From: Favolaschia claudopus
Lineage: Eukaryota > Basidiomycota > Agaricomycetes > Agaricales > Mycenaceae
Assembly: GCA_037176885.1 (NCBI GenBank)
Contig: JAWWNJ010000064.1
Coordinates: 682,001-746,000, forward strand
Length of the DNA: 64,000 nucleotides
Direction: 5' to 3'
The translations under genes were made by a program, and so were the position numbers. This document shows, one piece after another, positions 46,142 to 57,196 of this stretch. Each line of letters starts with the position of its first letter. Positions within the stretch are counted from its first letter, which is position 1. The notes under the pieces were generated by a model that saw nothing but the letters and a program-made list of their open reading frames with translations, searched no databases and had not been told where the DNA came from.

Positions 46142-47518
46142 ATGGCGGCTTCAAATCCCAAGTCGCTGAGGGCTGCTGGTGCGCTGGGTTTTCTTCCTTC
46201 ATGCTGGATTCAAAACTCACCGAAAGCTGCATCAGGGCTCCTGGAGTCATGGCACATAACCAGACATCTTCTTGGTATGGACTCATGCGTCATTATTTCT
46301 GCAAGATACGTCTGCACCAATGGCTCGTCCTTGAACAAGGAACATTTGTTCTCGGCCCTCCAAAAATTAATTGACATGCACCCGATCTTGTGTGTTATGG
46401 TTCGGAATGAAGATTCGAAGCCGTCGTTCGTAAAGCTCGAAACAATCGACCTGTCTTCCGTTGTACACTTCTCGGAAAGCAATGATTTAGAAGCAGCCAT
46501 ACAGCACCAACTTTCCACACGGTTTGACACCTCGACTCAACTGCCGCTTTGGCGGGTGGAGGTGCTCAATGACAACACCGTCATCTTGGCATACCACCAT
46601 GGCATTGGCGATGGGCTGAGTGGTGTAGCTTTCCATCGGTTCCTACTGTTGGCCCTCGAAGAAAGCAATACAGCTAGTTCTGCCGAGGTCACAGTGCCCA
46701 AGTCGATCTCCCTTTTACCTCCAATAGAGGCCGTCACCAACCTCCGCCCTTCCATCTTCAAAATCATTTCGGCTGTGCTCTCCCTCTTCCTACCTGCCTC
46801 GTGGAAACGCAGCTACTATGTCTGGAGTGCGAACCCAGTCTCAAAAACGGCAGATTTCACCGCTCGTGTCAAACTGATGACCTTCTCACCCGAGAACATG
46901 GCCGTCTTCGCCAAAATCTGCCGCTCGCACAAGGCCACGATAACCTCGGCAGTTTACGTTCTCGCATGCGCCGTACTTTCGCGACTCGTACCAGCTCATT
47001 CCCCGGCCTACAGGACGCTCTGCGCTACGGTCGCAATATCTCTGCGAGGCGTCGCTGGTGGAACCGAAGATGCCTTTTGTGACTATGTCGCCGCACATAC
47101 ATCTTATCCGCCCATACACCCCGCTTTCCAGTGGTCTGTAGCCGCGAGTTATGCCACTGAGCTACAGCGGCAGAAGTCTTCGTGCCGCGAAGAAATAGGC
47201 ATGATCAGCCTCGTCGCCAACAATATTGCTGGCTTCATGAAAGGAATGCTTGGAAACAAGCGCAATGTGACTTTCGAGCTTTCGAACGCCGGCCGCGTGG
47301 CTGGCATCAATGCTGGTCCAGGACAGTGGGCTATCGAGCATATGGCCTTTGCGCAGTCGGACCTTGTCCTCGGACCGGCACTGAAGATAAATGCGATTGG
47401 AGACCCAACCGGCGCCTTGAATATCACCCTGACATGGGGTGACGCCGCAATTGATCAAGAAGTAGTCGAATCCTTCGCTACTCGATTTGAGGAGGGTTTC
47501 CGCGCACTTCTTGTCTAG
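46142..47518 (+). CDS. Alcohol acetyltransferase-like (AATase/BAHD-type CoA-dependent acyltransferase)
   Basis: A single exon of 458 residues. The catalytic motif HHxxxGD is plain in VILAYHHGIGDGLSG near residue 155. The start region (SLRAAGALGFLPSCWIQNSP) and RHLLGMDSCVIISARY correspond to the opening of the fungal alcohol acetyltransferase family (PF07247). The C-terminal part has FELSNAGRV and, near the end, NITLTWGDAAIDQE, where the family usually has an xFTWG block. Members make acetate esters or acylate other alcohols using acetyl-CoA. No signal peptide is evident. The substrate cannot be told. Confidence 0.8.
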   Translation: MAASNPKSLRAAGALGFLPSCWIQNSPKAASGLLESWHITRHLLGMDSCVIISARYVCTNGSSLNKEHLFSALQKLIDMHPILCVMVRNEDSKPSFVKLETIDLSSVVHFSESNDLEAAIQHQLSTRFDTSTQLPLWRVEVLNDNTVILAYHHGIGDGLSGVAFHRFLLLALEESNTASSAEVTVPKSISLLPPIEAVTNLRPSIFKIISAVLSLFLPASWKRSYYVWSANPVSKTADFTARVKLMTFSPENMAVFAKICRSHKATITSAVYVLACAVLSRLVPAHSPAYRTLCATVAISLRGVAGGTEDAFCDYVAAHTSYPPIHPAFQWSVAASYATELQRQKSSCREEIGMISLVANNIAGFMKGMLGNKRNVTFELSNAGRVAGINAGPGQWAIEHMAFAQSDLVLGPALKINAIGDPTGALNITLTWGDAAIDQEVVESFATRFEEGFRALLV

Positions 47519-47767
47519 ATACTGTCATTATAATACATTGCCTCGCGTCCCTAAATGCTGGTCGCAACCTAGGGACACAACGTCTTGCGAAATTCCTCGA
47601 GGCACAAACTTCCTCAAACTTTAATGCATAGGCGCGCGTTATCGCTGTCCAATCCCAGCACCACCGTGGCCCCACCATTGGAGTGGGACAATGCTCTATG
47701 GATAGGATTGTAAATGGAGATGAAGAAAGACGGCTGTGATCAAGCCAAGCAACGAGTATAGCGAGCG

Positions 47768-49403
47768 CTATATTCTGAACGGAATGCAATTGGTTAGAGC
47801 TATTGCCCGTAAATCGGACAAAGACGGCAGCTCACTATCATTGACAACTCGGCGAATGCGATCATCTGGTATCATTTTCTCGTTGAAGGCCATCAACATC
47901 GAGAGTCCAGTACGTTCTGATACTCGACGCTGAAATTCAGAAATTTCGATTTGCGGAGGCTCGATTTTCGGGGTAGCATAGATGGGCATGCCCGTGGCGT
48001 CACCCAAAACCCGGATTTTCTTGCAGACGGACTTATGCGGGAGTCGACCATTCCACTGAAAGAGTGATGTATCAGTGAAAGTTTTCCACGGCAACATGAG
48101 AGGATGTGAATACATCCTTGTCTTGACATTCAGCAGAGCAATACGCGACGCGTTTGCACCCGGAACACATCATGAAAGGTCCTTGTCCGCTTTTATTTGA
48201 GCAGCGGGCGTTCATACATTGCGCAGGCAATTCGGCCAGGGTAAGCATAACGTTCCGAGCAAGCTCGTAAGGCGTTTGAACCGCCAGGATGGTCATTCTG
48301 TTGAGGCGCGACCAGTCCAGGATTTTTGAGTGGTATTTTGTCTCGTCAAAAGGCAGAACGAGTTTTGCATGGACTACACCTCCCATGCTGAATCCATCGT
48401 CCCAGGTGGCGTTCATGGACCAAGGCAGTCGGTCGTATATAGCCGCAATACGGTTGAGCGTTTCTAAGAACAGCGAACAATGTTCTCTGGGATACAGCTG
48501 AATTAAGAATATCCAGCAACACGGACATGCCTTACCGGAAAAAGTACGCTGTGGAGACTCCATCATCGATATTAGAGATATCCCTCATCGTTGTAAAGAC
48601 GCTGAGAATGCTTTGGAAACGTTATGTTGGTGACAACTGGAAACCTACCAGGTTATGGGGTATAGTACGCCGAAAGCATCCATCGTGCCCTCAAAATCTG
48701 ACGGGATCGAGTCGACGCCGCGTTTCAATATGGCAACAAGGTTTTTGGGTAGATGTGCGCTGAGAAGGAAGGGTACTATGATCCCTCGAGCGAACAAACA
48801 CGCGCTAGCACTGATGGCGCGCAAGATAGGCAAGATGGGGTATTCGTCTAACCATCTGCAAAACATGACTGCAGCCGACTCGTCACTGTCTCCCAGACAA
48901 TCTGTCCGACTTCGAGGCCAATGCTTTTGGTGGTCTTCACCAGATCTCTTCAGTTCAAAGGCAGCGAACAGCAAATCAGCAATTATCGCAATGAGGCCCC
49001 CGAGTGTAGTGGTTCTGCAAGTGAAACCTTCAGGGTAACGGTCAAATGCGGCGGGGTTCCACTGCCAAGCGTGCATTGAGTTGATGAGGGAATCAGTACG
49101 ATCGCATTCGCAGTGCTCCATGCGCTGCGCCAAAAATGCCATATCCTCGCGAGACCGATCGCAGGTCATGAATATAGACACACGGTCGAGCAGCTTCATT
49201 GATTTCGGTAAATTGACCATAGAATCCAGCGATAGCTTGAGATTCCCAGCATATGGCGCGTCGGACGCGATAGGATTCTCCCAGAACTCATCCCCGGTGT
49301 CAATCTGGGAAAGCAGGCAGATGTAATATCTGCAGCAGAATGTCGGATTGTATGGGTCTTCGAGAGACTGAGTAGCCTGGTCAACGAGCGCGGTCGCTGT
49401 CAT
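47768..49403 (-). CDS. MYND zinc-finger protein, about 500 residues
   Basis: The ATG at 49403 opens a helical region (MTATALVDQATQSLEDPYNP ... DRYPEGFTCRTTTLGGLIAI). A short exon reads VFTTMRDISNIDDGVSTAYF, then REHCSLFLETLNRIAAIYDR. The MYND finger lies near the C terminus: CMNARCSNKS, FMMCSGCKRVAYCSAECQDK, then across an intron (GAT|GTATTC...TCAG|TGGAAT) DWNGRLPHKSVCKKI. A last stretch (ERTGLSMLMAFNEKMIPDDR) ends at 47768. Exon joins keep frame. Agaricomycetes carry many genes with this arrangement; function unknown. Confidence 0.78.
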
Positions 49404-50387
49404 CGTATAGCCTGAGGGAAATCCAGACTACCAGAAGAATGATTGTGAGACAAGTGAATTCAGGGTGAATTCGATCTTGAATCCAATCTCAAGGCGACAT
49501 GCAAAGGGAATTTCTGGACTGAGGCGTCTTGTACTGGAGTCTGGACGTTTTGGTTTGGAACAAGCAATGTGACCCAATTGTGACATCTTTGTGTGACACG
49601 CTTTCCTTGTTTCCAAATTCCATCTCGTCCATAAGGCACCAATAAAGTCGCAGTTCGTTTCATTGTCCAATGGCGATGAATTAGTATATTCGCAGACCAA
49701 CAGACTCCAGCGTGATCCGCCGAATTGCGCTAAAGAACACCACAACTTTGCAGTTTGTTGGATGAGAGAGGCTCTCGAATTAATGGAAACTATACCAGAC
49801 TGCGATTACAACGCTACCGAAACGACTTACAAACTGGCGTTTTGAGCGGCAACCTATCTGCGGGCTGTTGTTGTCTGGATAGTTCAAGTAACGCGGCCGC
49901 GAGGCGCTCGAGTATTGCACTGGCGAGACCTCAAGTCAGGATTTGACGGTGGTCCGCGTATTCTCATATTTGAGGCGATACAACGAAGGTGATTCCCCCT
50001 GACAAGTTTCATGTATACGCCCGTCAATTTTCACCGATTTCAAGCTACGAGTGGTGAAAATGGGACTTTTCACAGTGGTTTGTGGCTGCCGTGTGTGATT
50101 CATCGAGTTTTACTCTCAGACTGATCTCTGCAGTTTCTGTTTGTCTGGAGTCTCCGGAAATATACCAGTTGACGACTTGGCGCCTTTGGGGCAGTAATCC
50201 AGGTTATTACTTGAAAGCTTGAACAGTTACACAAATTTTGGCCCCTTTGATGTCGATTCACTGCACGCGGATTTAGATGGGCTGTAATTAGCAGCATACT
50301 TCTTGTCCGGCACCGGTGCATCGGATCGATAGACTGGTTCGACGTAATGAAACTGCGCTGCGCTTTGCCTCTCCCTATCCATCCTGC
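49404..50387. other. Intergenic stretch between divergent genes, no supported gene
   Basis: Open frames here are short and unlike known proteins. It probably holds the promoters of the MYND and DUF6593 genes. Confidence 0.4.
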
Positions 50388-51013
50388 ATGGAGGCGACCC
50401 TCGACAACAAAACCAACGTTCTCAACGCTCAAATCCGTACCGTCCACGACAACACCCTCCTCTACACCCTACGTACGACTTTCGGGTACTTCGGCCGCAA
50501 GGATACGGTTCTGCTCGACGAAAACCCCGTCTCAGGCGCAGCGGCGGTCGTAGGAGCTATTCATTGGCAGGAAAAGAGCATCGAGATCTTTGGACACCGA
50601 AAAAGTTGCTCAGAACTCAAGCGACGTTCGGGGCGGTTCTACAACAGGTAATTGAGCCTCGAAGAATGAGCCCCAATTCTTAGTCAATTCAAGAACGCGA
50701 CACTGGCGCTGGGCTCCCGATCGAAAAGAGTATGAGGTCGTGTACGAGCGAGAGGAGTGGAAGGTGCACATGAACATGGTGTTTGTTTTTTGTCTGTACC
50801 GAATCCCAATAGGCCACTCTCGACCACAATATGTGTATCGCAGGCCGATTTGCCATCTCCTTTCGACCGCATATTTTCAGCAAGACGCAGCCTCCACTCG
50901 TGCACTTGACCGCGCGGGCCCTAGAGGAAGACGAAATTTTTCTCATTCTCGTTTTCATATATAACGAGGTGAGAAGGCAAGAAAAAACAGTGGGTACATC
51001 CCCTACTTTTTGA
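50388..51013 (+). CDS. DUF6593-type small protein
   Basis: Starts MEATLDNKTNVLNAQIR. Frame joins give YTLRTTFGYFGRKDTVLL, GAIHWQEKSIEIFGHRK, then (TACAACAG|GTAATT...CAAG|AACGCG) ATRHWRWAPDRKEYEVVYER, and across a second intron IAGRFAISFRPHIFSKTQPP and LEEDEIFLILVFIYNEVRR. The order of a beta-sandwich with a Trp-containing core and a C-terminal hydrophobic strand matches the agaricomycete family annotated DUF6593, of unknown function. The end could instead be spliced at 50968 (GAG|GTGAGA...GCAG|AATAGC) to a shorter alternative tail. About 170 residues. Confidence 0.7.
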
Positions 51014-51356
51014 CCTCGGCTGACGTGGCCTTGCAGAATAGCTCTCGATTAGACGCAAGTGATAGAGCCTGGTAGTCTATATGGTTTGCGATGCCTGAGT
51101 CTCGAATGGACCACACAATATTTTGATGCCGCTCTTGAGGTCACTAACATACCCGCGAGCTCGTTCAGTTCACGATCGATACGATAGCAAGCAATACTCC
51201 TACATACATAATACATATTATACTTGAAATGATGTTGCGAATGCGGGTGTCATCAACCCAGGGACGACAAAAAATTGGATGTGGGACGAAAATAAGATAA
51301 TAATGCAGAGGCGAGAAAATCCGACGAAGAAACACCTATCCGAAGCTCCCAATCCT

Positions 51357-53108
51357 CTATGATACGTCTTTTTCCACCGCTTTGCCCTTACCTTTGGACG
51401 ACGCGGGTGGAGGCAAAAGGGTTGGAGAGCTGACATTGGCCGCTAACGCCTGCTGTTGTCCAAACGACGCCAGTCGCCGTGTCGTCCCAGGACCTTTCAT
51501 GGTGGGACTTGTTGGTGTACCGGGCAAGGAATTCGATTTGGGAGCAGGCTCTGTTCCAGACTCGCCTGCCGACGCTTCGGTGAGGAGGAACTCGACCCAC
51601 AGTCGCGAAAAAGACTCCGTCTCGTCTGTTTTGTCAAGCTCGGCAGTCTTCGGTGGCGTGGAGGTCGAACTGCGGCCCCAGAAGGACGTTGGTGGTGCGA
51701 GATTGGATTGGGAACGCTGGAGTCCTGCTTTTTCTCGCTCTGGATCCGACCATGAAAGAACGGATGCTAATAGTGTGAGCATTTCGAAGCGTTTAGGATC
51801 GGCGCGTGGAGTTGTAAGGAACGATAAAAGTACGTTCGTGACAAGGCGGCGGTCGACATTGGTGTCAGAAGAATTTCGTCGTAGCCGTCGAAGAGCTTCC
51901 ATCAAGTGCTCGTTAATGATAATAGCTGCAATTCTGTGAGCAAATTCTATCCAATAAACCAGAAGCGAAATTCTGGGGTACCTTCATGTCGCAGCTTCTC
52001 TATGAGTAGAGTCTTATCCTTGACTTCTTTTTCTAACTCCTGCGTTCTCGAGGTGTTTGTTTGAGTTTCCTCCAATTGAAGCTGCCGACTAATTAGGAAC
52101 GCGACAAACTGGATTGAAGTAAAACATACCTCGGCGTTCAACGCTCGATGTTTATATTCAGCTAGCGACTGAGTAACTTGTGTTAATTGGGAGTTGTAAT
52201 CTTTGACAGCTTGGCGTAGCTCATGATCCTTTGCTGAGTACGAAGCTTGAGGTGGGACAGGGATTGAAGATTCAAAAATACGGACCTGCTTGGAAGTCCT
52301 GCAACACGGATTGCAAGTTCACTGACTTTTCCCGCTCCGACTCTAGCTCCGCCGCCTCTCTCTCTCTAGCCTCCCGTTCCAGCTCCAGATCTCTCCTGTA
52401 CATCTCCGCGTTGGACTTTGCCTCGTCCGCGACTACCCTATCTTGCATGGCCATCCGCTCCCACTCGTCCTTTTCCATTCTACACCGCTCGAGTTCGGTC
52501 TGTGTCTCCCGCAGCTCGCGTTCGCGTACAAGATTCTCCTGTGCGCTCTCTTCAAAGGCACGGGTGCGCATGCTATCGAGTTCATTCGACACACGCTCGG
52601 TTTCCGCTGAGGCAGATATAAGCTCTTCCTTCAACATGTCCACGGTCGCATTCAGGTCTTCGTTTTGAGCCTGGAGTTGTGTTACGAGTGCTTCCCGCCG
52701 GTCTAACTCTTCCTAGTGCCTGCATCAGCGAAAAGACTCCATACGCAATCGAAAACCACACACAGCATCTTGCTTCAGTTTATTTCCCAGTGTCGTACGC
52801 ATTGTTGTCAATTTGGCCAATAAATTGCGATATTGGGTTGCGAGCGTCTCCTTCTCTTCCCGCGTCCGTTCCAACTCCCGCTGCAGCTTTTCAATGGGGT
52901 CTGTGGGCTCGTCATCCTCGACTCGTTTGCCGTTCGCAAGACCGTGCCCGTTGGCACCGTTAGAGGGAATGAATGGGGAAGGTGTGCTGCTTCGATCGCT
53001 GTCCAGAGACAGCCTTGATTCAGCTAAAGTTTGAGAAGAACCTGGAGACGCTGGGCCATTGGGAGACATTGGCGACTTGAGAGGACTAGATGCGCCATTG
53101 CTCGACAT
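51357..53108 (-). CDS. Golgi coiled-coil protein with GRAB domain (Rud3/GMAP-210-like)
   Basis: After a Ser/Pro-rich start (MSSNGASSPLKSPMSPNG) there is a long coiled coil: LQRELERTREEKETLATQYR, MLKEELISASAETERVSNEL, LELEREAREREAAELESERE, QLEETQTNTSRTQELEKEV. It ends in a compact domain (IINEHLMEALRRLRR, VDRRLVTNVLLSFLTTPRAD, RFEMLTLLASVLSWSD) that matches the GRAB (GRIP-related Arf-binding) domain of Rud3 and GMAP-210. The C-terminal tail is Ser/Pro-rich and ends GKGKAVEKDVS. At least four introns join in frame. Family role: Arf1-dependent tethering at the cis-Golgi. Confidence 0.82.
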
Positions 53109-53714
53109 TGTTGAGCATCCACCAGACCGTCGTGGTCGAGATTCAGGACAGCGTTCAGTCACGTGCAATTTGATGCGTCGCGGCGTCTGCCGAACTTTCC
53201 CGATTTGCCTTGCAAGTTCTCGTACGGCTTTCCAAGCGAGGGGAATAAAACAATTGCCTGCTTTGAATGGTCGGCTTGAGTGTTCAGAATATGCAATGTA
53301 GGCCGAGAGGTCCAGCCAGTGCTGAGTGACCCAAGAACAAGTGCCGCCGATAATTTCCCGTCAGCGTCAAGTCCTCTTTCGGCTTCGCCGGAATAGCACT
53401 GAACACGTTGGCGGCATTTTGTCTCGAGTGAACGGGCGACCGGCAACCTGCAGTCTTGGGGAAGTTGGCGACTTAAAAAATTTCCTTTTCCAGCGATTGG
53501 CGTAGTGTTGTTTGTTCATATTGAGCCGGTTGTCTGATTGCCGGTAACCGGAATCTGTCCCCGCTTCTCCGCAACCACCATAACGAGCGGCCAATTCGAC
53601 CTCAAGGTCGCAGAGAGCTCCGAGATCTGACTCGCATCCTATTCTCTAACACTTAACTGCTTCTGAGGTTGGTGGTAGAATTCAACCCCAAGTCAATATT
53701 CAAGTTCAACAACC

Positions 53715-54978
53715 ATGGTTCACATCGCGAACGTCCCTGCTGTATCCGACGAAATCATCGTTCAATTTCCCAAAAACCATGTTCTCCTTCTGAAATTTAA
53801 CCGGCCTAAATCTCTCAACGCAATGACGCCTCAAATGGTGGATGATCTAAAGAGGATGTTGGACTGGTTCGAAAACGAGCCCAGCTTATGGTGTGCCTCC
53901 TTCCTATACATCCTATCTTCATTCGTCTATATATATATCCCCAGGGTAGTTATCTTTACTGGATCAGGACGCGCGTTTTGCGCCGGTGCTGATCTCAAAG
54001 CGTCAGTCGGTCATATCTTTCATATCAAAGCCTTTTCTTTGACTTTACATGCAGTTGGAATACAAACGAACAGAGCGGCAAACCTATGTCACCTGAATCA
54101 ATTGTTATCAACACCAACGGATTCGCGTCTATATCTCGTCGGGAGTCTAAGAAACCGTTCATCGCTGCCGTCAATGGTCACTCATTTGGCGGCGGCACTG
54201 AATTAGTTTTGAACTGCGATTTGGTCGTTGCGAGCAAAGGTTGTATATTTGTGAGCACGCTGGTATTATAGCGCTCATAATGCACAAGATGCAAAATTTG
54301 GCCTTCCCGAGGTCAAACGCGGAGTGGTCGCCATACAAGGAGGTCTGATGAGTTCAATTTTTGTGTTGTTTCAAATCTCTGATTATCTCTTTAGGCATTC
54401 CCCGCCTAGCTCGTATAGCTGGCCATCAGGTTTTGACCACCATATCGAAACACTGTTTTGTTTTTGATTCCTAAACCCTAGCTCGCTTCAGAGTTGCTTC
54501 TGCTGGGCAATCCAGTCACCCGCACAAGATGCACGAAATCGATTCGGATTGTGGGCATTGCCAGCGCTTCCCGTTTTAGTACTGACCTGCCATTCCTCAG
54601 CGTGAATGTTGTAGTACCGCCATCCGACGTTTTATCCGCCGCACTCGATCTGGCGAGTCAAATTATAAGCAACTCTCCCGACTCCGTGCAAAGCACGAAA
54701 GTCGGTCTTCTATTAACCTACAAGCACAACAATGAAGAAACGGTTGCAATACATTCACATGCTCCAGAGACTGCCGGTTATATGTTCGGTGACAATATTA
54801 AGGTTGGGGTCCGATGTTGATATCTGAATCCATTATTTATTCTGCTCACAGGAGGGGCTGAAAGCATTCAATGAGGTTCGTGTGTGGTGTTCACAGATTT
54901 AGTCGACTCGCTGACTCCCTAATTTTCATAGAGACGGGTCCTGTCTGGAAAAACGCGGGCACTAGAACCAAGTTGTAG
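53715..54978 (+). CDS. Enoyl-CoA hydratase/isomerase-like protein with an apparent single-base frameshift
   Basis: Crotonase-fold protein: VLLLKFNRPKSLNAMTPQMV; oxyanion-hole segment VIFTGSGRAFCAGADLKA; AAVNGHSFGGGTELVLNCDL; FGLPEVKRGVVAIQGGIPRL with a catalytic-type Glu; LASELLLLGNPVT; VNVVVPPSDVLSAALDLASQ. A tail exon TGPVWKNAGTRTKL stops at 54976-54978. All introns join in frame except at 54519-54521, where a CCC run appears one base too long. Without one C the frame would continue as AQDARNRFG into the next exon. This may be a real inactivating indel or a homopolymer error. Likely role: hydration or isomerisation of enoyl-CoA esters. Confidence 0.7.
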
Positions 54979-55235
54979 TAAATGTTGCCGCGGAATAATA
55001 GGGGAATCCGTGTACCGTCCTCCTTGCTGGATTACCAGGCCACAGTTGGAGTTCAACTGAACTTCAAACTTCAACCTTGATTACACTGCCACCACGTCTT
55101 GCGTTCCAACAATAGCTCAATTTTATCTACTGGATCTCATCGTTCGGTGAAAAATTAAACTCACTCGATGACCGCATTGCTCAGATATAACGCGACCTCG
55201 TTTCGATCGATATCCTCCTCCCATCCCTACCCTCT

Positions 55236-56041
55236 ATGTCAGAACAAGATACACTCAGCGCTGAGATGCTCGTTTACCGTACTTGTGCGACCTGCTACAA
55301 GCCGGAAACTAAGACGGTGAAGTACAGTAGGTGTGGAGCGTGCAAGAAACCCGCATATTGTGTGAGTGACCATGCTGCCTCGTTGGTGATTACCAGCCAT
55401 TGAACTCGAATTAGAGCAAGAAATGCCAGGCAAAAGACTGGCCGAATCACAAGCGAACCTGCAAATTCCAAGCCCAAAATCGCGAATCCCTTCCTGCCAA
55501 GGGTACCGAGGGGCGCGACTTGTTGAAAGATATCAAAAATGGTTTTCAGTGCGTAGTCCATCAATCCAGAGCTAAGATATCCTTCAGAGCTTTCCATCCC
55601 AGAAACATACTCAGCTATTGCTTTACGCCGCTGTACATGCCATGAAGGTCTATGGCCCGGGCGATGTCCACCTGGTCAAAACCCACATGCTCGTGCTCGA
55701 GCTGCAGCCGGCTCCATCGGGCAGACCTGCCCGAGTTTGTGTACAAATATGCAGGTCTTCACGAGACAAAGGATCCCCAGTATGAGCTCAGCGTGGATAC
55801 TTGTGATGCGCTTGCCAGCCGCGCACAAGAAAACCGTCTCTGGTTTACGATGTACGTTAGATGCGGTGCGGCAGTTTACCTTGCCCCGATCTCTATCGAA
55901 CTTGGGCCGCGCATGCAATATATTGCTGGCTTTGGGCCACCAGATACAAAGTGGAATGGGTTTCTGCGGCGCGCGATAGACAAGACTTTGGAAGCGAAGG
56001 ATGAGAAGAAGATCAAGATTTTAGAGCGGATAGCTAATTGA
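55236..56041 (+). CDS. MYND zinc-finger protein with an apparent frameshift
   Basis: The MYND finger is complete across a short intron: TCATCYKPETKTVKYSRCGA, CKKPAYC, SKKCQAKDWPNHKRTC. Next come a linker (NRESLPAKGTEGRDLLKDI) and, after a third exon begins near 55590, LLLYAAVHAMKVYGPGDVHL and VKTHMLVLELQPAPSG. That frame then fails. A neighbouring frame takes over near 55715-55730 with ADLPEFVYKYAGLHETKDPQ, DTCDALASRAQENRLWFTMY and the end ILERIAN at 56041. A one-base loss (or two-base gain) at GGGCAGACC would reconcile them; no intron does. Probably a recent pseudogene or a sequence error. Confidence 0.6.
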
Positions 56042-56087
56042 GGATGAGAAAGTTTGCGTTATAAAATCATGTTTTTTTTTTGCTTGT

Positions 56088-56930
56088 TCAGACGACTATA
56101 CACCGGGATTTGCGTTGCCTAACTGGTACAGGCCCACCGATTACCGAAGACTCGAGAGATACAACAATAGCCTTTTTCAGCACTCCATTCAGCATCGAGA
56201 AGGAAGGTTGCTCAGAATACTCACGTCGTGGAATACATCGACCAGGCCTTCCAACTTGAATGCCGAGCACTCGACATATTTCGCCGCTCCTAGCTCGTAC
56301 GCGAATTTCTTACCTTCTTCGAAACTGGCCGTTGGAACTTTTCCTGTGACTGATTCAAGTTGCTCATCCCTCAGATCGGTTTGTGTGCCAACAATAAGAA
56401 ATGGGGCATTTGGGCAAAAGTGTCGCATTTCGGGTAACCCATTTGTTTCGGATGTGAAGCATCGAGTCGGGGCTGTTGACGCGGAAACAGATGAGGAAAA
56501 CGTTGGCTTTTGGGTAATTGAGCGGTCGCAGGCGGTCGTAGTCGTCTCCGGCTAAGGACGCGAAAATTAATGACAAGTCTTCATATGAATGGGCCCAGAG
56601 GATGTTGAACTGACCACATGTGTCAACTAGATCAAGAGTGTATGTCTCTTCTTGTACCTTCATGGTTGTGGAATAGCCGTCAAAGACCTAGAAAATACAA
56701 ATTAGATCTGAGATTCGGCTTTTGACATCGACATACGACAGGAGGGTATTGAGGCCAGGCGTTTGTCGCGAAGGTCATGAGCATGGAAGTCTGAGGCTAA
56801 ATGAGGGAAGCTCATAGCAAATTCAAGGCGATTCTGTTGACGGTGCACAGTTGCCGACACCAACCTTACCCACACCCCAATCGCCCAGAACGACGATTTT
56901 TTTGACATGATGATCCTGATTGGAGGGCAT
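56088..56930 (-). pseudogene. Rho-family GTPase with a one-base insertion, copy 5
   Basis: Family exons are all present: MPSNQDHHVKKIVVLGDWGV|GK (P-loop), TSMLMTFATNAWPQYPPV, then VFDGYSTTMKVQEETYTLDL with VDTC and a spliced Gly. DDYDRLRPLNYPKANVFLIC follows, then a G4 block VGTQTDLRDE, AAKYVECSAF (G5), and the tail VRQRKSRCIVV with CAAX box CIVV. An extra base near 56435 (reading TGGGTTACCCGAA on the minus strand) breaks the frame after NKWV; the expected PEMRHFCPNAPFLIV follows one base out of step. The Thr35 position is Val in YPPV. It is the downstream partner of copy 6. Confidence 0.72.
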
Positions 56931-57196
56931 GGATGCTAGAGGTCGCAGAGAGAAAGATATGTGGACTGTTTTATATGCTGAGAGACTGAGGCGGTGTGTA
57001 TCGCACGGAGACGTTGACGTTTGATTTGACAATTTTCGATAACCGACGAGGGTGAACATGATAATTACAGCTCTGACAAACAGAGCAGTTCCCTCGTTGA
57101 GTAGTTTTGAGTAACAGTAATTTCTGTAAGCCTGGAGTTGAAGAGGCTCCAGGAGATTTGTGACATCGGTGGTGGCAGTGTACCCCATTAGGCGAT

